64,000 bases of DNA from Prevotella sp. E9-3. GTDB lineage: Bacteria > Bacteroidota > Bacteroidia > Bacteroidales > Bacteroidaceae. Numbering within the stretch: position 1 is the stretch's first letter; the number at the start of each line of letters is the position of its first letter. The position numbers and the translations under genes are program-made. The DNA lies in assembly GCF_022024015.1 (NCBI RefSeq), contig NZ_CP091786.1:3596001-3660000 (forward strand), written 5' to 3'. A model generated the notes under the pieces. The model saw only the letters and a list, made by a program, of their open reading frames with translations. It had not been told where the DNA came from and searched no databases. Below, piece after piece: positions 60,114 to 64,000 of this stretch.

Positions 60114-61027
60114 AAAGACTCTCTATCCTTTATATTCCTTGGATGATGCTCCAGCACGGCTTGGCGCAATGACTGGTTAGACAGGTGCAGATAGATTTCG
60201 GTGGTACCTATCGACTCATGCCCCAGCATGGCCTGAATAACACGCAGGTCGGCACCGCCCTCCAACAAAGCCGTAGCGAAGGAATGGCGCAGCGTATGGG
60301 GCGAGATGGTTTTCTGGATGCCTGCCTCTTCGGCCTGCTGCTTCAGCATTATCAATACCATGGTGCGTGTAAGGTGACTACCCCGACGGTTCAGAAATAG
60401 ATAGTCCTCTTCTCCCGGTTTGATTTTCAAGCTGTTGCGCCAAGGCAGATAATTATCTATTTCGTGCAGGGCCAAATCAGAAATAGGCACCAGTCGCTCC
60501 TTCGAACCCTTTCCCAAGATACGCAGAAAACGCTCTTCGCGAAAGAGTTGCGACCACTTCAGGTTCACCAGTTCCGACACACGCAGTCCACAAGAAAAAA
60601 GCACTTCGATGATGGCTCGGTTGCGGTGACCTTCAGGTTTTGACAAGTCTATCGAGTCCTTCAAACGGTCCACTTCCTCGGGTGTGAGATACTCCGGAAG
60701 ATGCTGTCCAATGACCGGATTTTCCAACAATTCCGACGGATCTTGTTCAAAATATCCGTCAATTACCATAAATTTGAAGAATGCTCGCACCCCACTCAGG
60801 ATGCGACACTGCGAACGTGGTCCGATGCCAATATCGTGCAACTGTGCTGCAAATGTCTGAAGATCTTCGAGTTGCGTTTCCACGACGGGGCGCCCTTCCT
60901 GTTCCAGAAAGTTCAATAGTTTGTCAACATCGTGCTCGTAAGCATCGATGGTGTTCGCATTTGCGCCGCGTTGCAGCTTCAAATATCGCAAGAAATCGCT
61001 TCTTAGTTTCAGATTCTCAGTTGTCAT
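60110..61027 (-). CDS. xerD: Tyrosine recombinase XerD/XerC type
   Basis: A 305-aa site-specific recombinase that resolves chromosome dimers at dif. The N-terminal SAM-like domain is followed by the catalytic set: SCGLRVSELVNLKW (Arg I), GKGSKERLVPI (Lys), HTLRHSFATALLEGGADLRVIQAMLGH (His-x-x-Arg, His) and TEIYLHL (Tyr). Length and motifs fit a housekeeping XerD rather than an element integrase. ATG 61027 is used; the TTG at 61042 lies inside a 22-bp repeat unit. Confidence 0.9.
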   Translation of the reverse strand: MTTENLKLRSDFLRYLKLQRGANANTIDAYEHDVDKLLNFLEQEGRPVVETQLEDLQTFAAQLHDIGIGPRSQCRILSGVRAFFKFMVIDGYFEQDPSELLENPVIGQHLPEYLTPEEVDRLKDSIDLSKPEGHRNRAIIEVLFSCGLRVSELVNLKWSQLFREERFLRILGKGSKERLVPISDLALHEIDNYLPWRNSLKIKPGEEDYLFLNRRGSHLTRTMVLIMLKQQAEEAGIQKTISPHTLRHSFATALLEGGADLRVIQAMLGHESIGTTEIYLHLSNQSLRQAVLEHHPRNIKDRESL

Positions 61028-61037
61028 TCTGTTGGTC

Positions 61038-61213
61038 GGCAATTGACGTTCAGTTATACTGCAATTGAATAGTAATTATTTTGCAATTGAATGGTAGTTA
61101 TTCTGCAATTGAATGGTGGTTATTCTGCAATTGAACGGTGGTTACTATTCAATTGAACGGTGATTGTTCTGCAATAGAATGGCTGTTGCGTTGCAGTAGA
61201 GCTTTCATTTTTA
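61038..61213. repeat. 22-bp tandem repeat array B upstream of xerD (about eight units)
   Basis: Eight contiguous 22-bp units of the type TGCAATTGAAYGGTGGTTAT, the first ending GTTATAC as in array A (14228-14359). It reaches to within 11 bp of the xerD start, so it must include or displace its promoter. No TAnnTTTG box was recognised there. Confidence 0.85.
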
Positions 61214-61217
61214 ATTG

Positions 61218-61252
61218 AAAAAGAGCTCCCCACAATGGTGTGGAGAGCCCCA
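61218..61252 (-). terminator. Intrinsic terminator of the lipocalin-like lipoprotein gene
   Basis: On the minus strand GGGGCTCTCCAC, a small loop, GTGGGGAGCTC and TTTTT, 30 bp after the stop. Confidence 0.75.
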
Positions 61253-61279
61253 TACTTTTAAACTTAACTTATATAGTGA

Positions 61280-62047
61280 TTAAAACAAATCGAATGAACG
61301 AGCTCCGTTGGTGTAACGGATATAGGTATATTCATCGCCACCTTCCTCAACAACCATCTGGTTGTCGTTCTTGCTCTTGATAGTCCAACTTTCACCACCG
61401 CCCTGGTAAGAAATACTTACGGTATTACCAGAAATACTGTAGGTGAAAGGTACGGTCTGCTGTACCTGACCTTGTGCATCCAGAACATAGATGTTACCTG
61501 AATTTGCTTTTTCGAATGAATAAATGGCAAAACCATCATTTATCTGAACGCCCCACATCTCGCCCTGAAGAGAAACACTACCCTTTTGGCCTTGTCCGTT
61601 CACCTCTTCAACCGATGCGAGTGAGCTTGGATCCAATGCTAAGAACTCATAGTCAGTTCCACTAATATTCATGGTGAGCGACTGTCCTGCCTTAAAAGCT
61701 GAAACGGTGTAGGTCTGACTGCCAATGGTCAGCGTATTCTGTTCCTGATTATACGACCACTGAACATACTGAGCACTGGTGTATTGTTTATTTTCAACTT
61801 CATACATGCGTCCCTGATTGCCGCTGTCGAAAGCCAGCACGAGAGTATAACCGCCGTTTTCCAAATCGCCAGTGTACCATGCTGTTCCTTCAAGTTGCTT
61901 CACACCGCCATTGCCCCAGATAGCCTCATAGAGGGCCAAGCCTGTGTTTATCGTATCAACCACATCGTCTGAATCACAACTGGTGCTTGAGAACGACATT
62001 GACATCATCATAAAAAATGACAGCGCATAAGTAAAGAATTTCTTCAT
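61280..62047 (-). CDS. Secreted lipoprotein with lipocalin-like beta barrels
   Basis: A 255-aa lipoprotein; the signal ends SFSSTSCDSDD. After a short helix, two similar beta-rich halves follow (GTAWYTGDLENGGYTLVLAFDSGNQGRMY, EMWGVQINDGFAIYSFEKANSGNIYV), which suggests an internal duplication of a small lipocalin-like barrel. The Gly-rich C-terminus ends SFDLF. I know no function for this layout. It has a strong terminator and is divergent from aroQ. Confidence 0.65.
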   Translation of the reverse strand: MKKFFTYALSFFMMMSMSFSSTSCDSDDVVDTINTGLALYEAIWGNGGVKQLEGTAWYTGDLENGGYTLVLAFDSGNQGRMYEVENKQYTSAQYVQWSYNQEQNTLTIGSQTYTVSAFKAGQSLTMNISGTDYEFLALDPSSLASVEEVNGQGQKGSVSLQGEMWGVQINDGFAIYSFEKANSGNIYVLDAQGQVQQTVPFTYSISGNTVSISYQGGGESWTIKSKNDNQMVVEEGGDEYTYIRYTNGARSFDLF

Positions 62048-62213
62048 AATCGAAAAGATTTAAAATTATTTTTGGAGTAGTGATTTTAATTTTCGTTGGC
62101 AAAAGTAAAATATAATTTGCAATTCTCCAAAAATATTTGCGTCAATTTCACAAAAACAGGCGGCATTCCAAACATTTTCAACAACGAACTCTTTCACTTA
62201 CAATATTTTTTCG

Positions 62214-62221
62214 TATTTTTG
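62214..62221 (+). promoter_or_regulatory. -7 promoter box of aroQ
   Basis: TATTTTTG, 41 bp before the aroQ start; earlier in-frame codons lie upstream of it and are unlikely starts. Confidence 0.5.
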
Positions 62222-62262
62222 TCGGCAAGAATATCAACCAATTTTTCCACGAGAAGAAAACG

Positions 62263-62688
62263 ATGAAAATTCTGATTGTAAACGGTCCAAACTTGAATCT
62301 GCTGGGTCAGCGCGAACCTGGCATTTATGGAAGTGAGTCGTTCGAGAACTACCTTGAGCAGTTGCGCAAGCGTTATCCCGAAATAACGATAGACTACTAT
62401 CAGAGCAATGTGGAGGGCGAACTGATCAACAAGTTGCAGGAGGGCGGTTTTCTGGCCGCTCCGGTATATGACGGTATTGTGCTGAATGCCGGTGCCTACA
62501 CCCATACCAGCATTGCCCTGCACGACTGCATCCGCTCGCTGAAGTCGCCCGTCATCGAGGTACACATTTCCAATGTACACACCCGTGAGGAATTCCGCCA
62601 CCACAGCTACCTCTCACCCGTATGCAAGGGCGTGATCTGCGGTTTCGGACTGGACAGTTACAGGTTGGCAATAGAAGCGTTGAAGTAA
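62263..62688 (+). CDS. aroQ: Type II 3-dehydroquinate dehydratase
   Basis: A 141-aa dodecameric enzyme of the shikimate pathway that turns 3-dehydroquinate into 3-dehydroshikimate. Diagnostic motifs: NGPNLNLLGQREPGIYG with the lid Arg/Tyr, VLNAGAYTHTSIALHDC and EVHISNVHTREEFRHHSY with the catalytic His. The start at 62263 (KILIV) is supported by the family length and the promoter position. The downstream palindromic element begins right after its stop. Confidence 0.96.
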   Translation: MKILIVNGPNLNLLGQREPGIYGSESFENYLEQLRKRYPEITIDYYQSNVEGELINKLQEGGFLAAPVYDGIVLNAGAYTHTSIALHDCIRSLKSPVIEVHISNVHTREEFRHHSYLSPVCKGVICGFGLDSYRLAIEALK

Positions 62689-62738
62689 CGGACTCTCCCC
62701 CGACCAGAAAGACTCTCCCCCGGCCCCTCCTAGAGAAG

Positions 62739-63006
62739 ACTCTCCCCCGACCCCTCCCTGTGAGGGAGGGGAGTATATAGACCGACTATAAATATTCATG
62801 GCGAAGATTAAAAAACTCTTGAAGAGAAAGACTCCACGAATAAGAAAAAGACTCCACGAATAAGAGAAAGACTCCACGAATAAGAGATTGACTATAAATT
62901 TTCATGGCGAAGATTGATAATAGCATAAAAAAAACTCTTGAAGAAAAGGGTTCCGCAAATAAAACTATATACTCCCCTCCCTCACAGGGAGGGGTCGGGG
63001 GAGAGT
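62739..63006. repeat. Inverted-repeat element overlapping the O-methyltransferase start
   Basis: Arms of 41 bp (62739-62779 and 62966-63006) are perfect reverse complements, with CTCCCCCGACCCCTCCCTG and TGAGGGAGGGGAGTATATA parts. The 186-bp interior holds three 21-bp repeats (AAGACTCCACGAATAAG) and two copies of an ATGGCGAAGATT start segment, one at 62798 (a short dead frame) and one at 62904 (the gene start). Half arms lie at 62691 and 62711. Confidence 0.88.
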
Positions 63007-63641
63007 CCGTTTCTACGGGAGAGTCCTCTTACATAACTTCCCACATCTCCCCGGAGCCCGACTATCTCTACCGACTGTGGAGGGCCACGAATATCCACCT
63101 GCTGCACGGGCGAATGGCCAGCGGACATCTGCAAGGCCGACTGCTGAAAATGCTGGTTCAGATGGTGCGCCCGAAGAACATCCTTGAGGTGGGCACCTTC
63201 AGTGGCTATTCGGCCATCAGTATGGCAGAGGGACTGGAAGAGGGCGGAATGGTATATACCTTCGAGATCAACGACGAACAGGAGGATTTCACCCGCCCGT
63301 GGATAGAAGGCTCGGCCGTGGCCGACAAGATACGCTTCATCATCGGCGACGCCATCACCGAGGCCCCACGGTTAGGTATCACCTTCGACATGGCCTTCGT
63401 TGACGGCAACAAGCGCACCTATGTAGAAACCTACGAGATGGTACTCAGTGTGCTGCGCCCCGGCGGATTCATCCTGGCCGATAACACCCTGTGGGACGGG
63501 CACGTCATCGACCCAGCCTACGATCACGACCAACAGACCGTGGGCATCAGAGCCTTCAACGACATGGTGGCCAACGACCCGCGTGTAGAGAATGTGATAC
63601 TGCCCTTGCGCGACGGACTGACCATTATCAGAAAGAAATAG
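62904..63641 (+). CDS. Class I SAM-dependent O-methyltransferase (COMT type)
   Basis: A 245-aa enzyme. The core Rossmann fold starts near residue 50 with EPDYLYRLWRATNIHLLHGRM, then the SAM site ILEVGTFSGYSAISMAEGL, MAFVDGNKRTYVETYEMVL and GGFILADNTLWDGHV (metal-binding Asp and Asn). Homologues methylate catechol-type or other small hydroxy compounds with Mg2+. Residues about 1-45 come from a repeat element (KTIYSPPSQGGVGGES), so the native start has probably been replaced. The substrate is unknown. Confidence 0.88.
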   Translation: MAKIDNSIKKTLEEKGSANKTIYSPPSQGGVGGESVSTGESSYITSHISPEPDYLYRLWRATNIHLLHGRMASGHLQGRLLKMLVQMVRPKNILEVGTFSGYSAISMAEGLEEGGMVYTFEINDEQEDFTRPWIEGSAVADKIRFIIGDAITEAPRLGITFDMAFVDGNKRTYVETYEMVLSVLRPGGFILADNTLWDGHVIDPAYDHDQQTVGIRAFNDMVANDPRVENVILPLRDGLTIIRKK

Positions 63642-63682
63642 ACGCCGATTGCATTATCCGGCAAAATGGCAATATAAAAACC

Positions 63683-64000
63683 ATGAAACGAGTACTGACC
63701 CTATCTTTACTTGCAGTTATGGCCTGTTCAAACCCCAGCACAGACCCAGTACTGCCGAAGGACTTCTATGAATGTGAGGAAGCCCTGCACAAAGGCGATA
63801 CCCGCATAGCACGCGAAATCATCGAGAACGGAAAGGCCCATGCCAAGGACAGCGACAACTACTACGACTATGTGGTGCTCGACGCAAAGTATTATTTCTA
63901 CACCATGCAGGCCGACTCGTTTCTGCTCACCCATCAGAAAATCCAACAGTATGTGGACCGCCATTCCGCTCATCACAGACCGAAACTGAAGATGCTACAG
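63683..64000 (+). CDS. Lipoprotein with helical repeats, N-terminal part (runs off the right edge)
   Basis: The first 106 codons of a protein with a lipoprotein signal (LSLLAVMACSNPS) and an alpha-helical body (YECEEALHKGDTRIAREIIENGK, VVLDAKYYFYTMQADSFLL). It resembles the TPR-containing lipoproteins of Prevotella that often end in a kinase or HTH domain, the same group as the remnant at 29334-29567. The rest is outside the window. Confidence 0.6.
   Translation, partial: MKRVLTLSLLAVMACSNPSTDPVLPKDFYECEEALHKGDTRIAREIIENGKAHAKDSDNYYDYVVLDAKYYFYTMQADSFLLTHQKIQQYVDRHSAHHRPKLKMLQ

Noticed and set aside
60110..61027. XerD-like gene as integrase of a genomic island
   Set aside because: Length, motifs and core-gene context fit the housekeeping recombinase, and no island borders are visible.

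Overview
The window looks like part of a chromosome from a Bacteroidales bacterium, most likely Prevotella or a close relative. The reasons are the many promoters of the Bacteroidetes type (a TAnnTTTG box, sometimes with TTTG about 20 bp upstream), a fused SecDF, a hybrid two-component sensor with a beta-propeller periplasmic part, Bacteroidetes-specific families (DUF4292, DUF6089-like, DUF6242-like, AAA_14/DUF4143 ATPases) and many short secreted lipoproteins. Gene content is mostly core chromosomal. No prophage, conjugative element or polysaccharide utilisation locus (susC/susD) is visible.

Layout. 0-8 kb, minus strand: the 5' part of a GH42 beta-galactosidase, an ArgE/DapE-type deacylase, a membrane acyltransferase, and an envelope cluster (EnvC-like protein, DUF4292 lipoprotein, TPR protein, dUTPase). 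8-12 kb: a three-gene secreted operon with a fasciclin-like protein. 12-19 kb: dGTPase, a repeat-rich gap, a phosphoethanolamine transferase, and small envelope proteins. 19-21 kb: a rod-shaped RNA candidate, an HTH protein and an AAA/DUF4143 ATPase with four 33-bp iterons above its promoter. 21-28 kb: RNase HII, an M15 peptidase, SecDF, an endonuclease-family hydrolase, rhomboid, HU and tRNA-Leu. 28-31 kb is the most accessory-looking part: a CxxC immunity-like gene, gene remnants and an HUH transposase (RAYT) fused to a DprA-like domain. 31-45 kb: argH, pyrE, comF, an AraC regulator, prmC, recX, two NSS transporters, VanZ, CYTH, prfB and fadD. 45-64 kb, mostly plus strand: a propeller sensor kinase, then the outer-membrane block uppS-bamA-skp(x3)-murI-rbfA-lolE-like, a four-helix-bundle protein, xerD, aroQ, an O-methyltransferase and a truncated lipoprotein.

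What stands out is repeat structure rather than unusual genes. (1) Short tandem arrays with a strict 7-bp period but a different consensus at most loci sit at gene starts and ends. In two housekeeping genes (argE-like and dgt) they form inverted-repeat elements inserted in frame, and in bamA they encode the signal-peptide core. (2) 9-bp ACTATAGGN arrays occupy four of the five gaps between 56.6 and 60.1 kb and bracket the four-helix-bundle gene. (3) A 22-bp repeat family occurs at 14.3 kb and upstream of xerD. (4) 33-bp iterons lie directly upstream of the ATPase promoter. (5) Two copies of a CCCCTAA...TTAGGGG foldback element touch pyrE and prfB. (6) The argH terminator hairpin lies inside the signal-peptide codons of the next gene. 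All readings come from the sequence alone; family names rest on recognised motifs and not on a database search.
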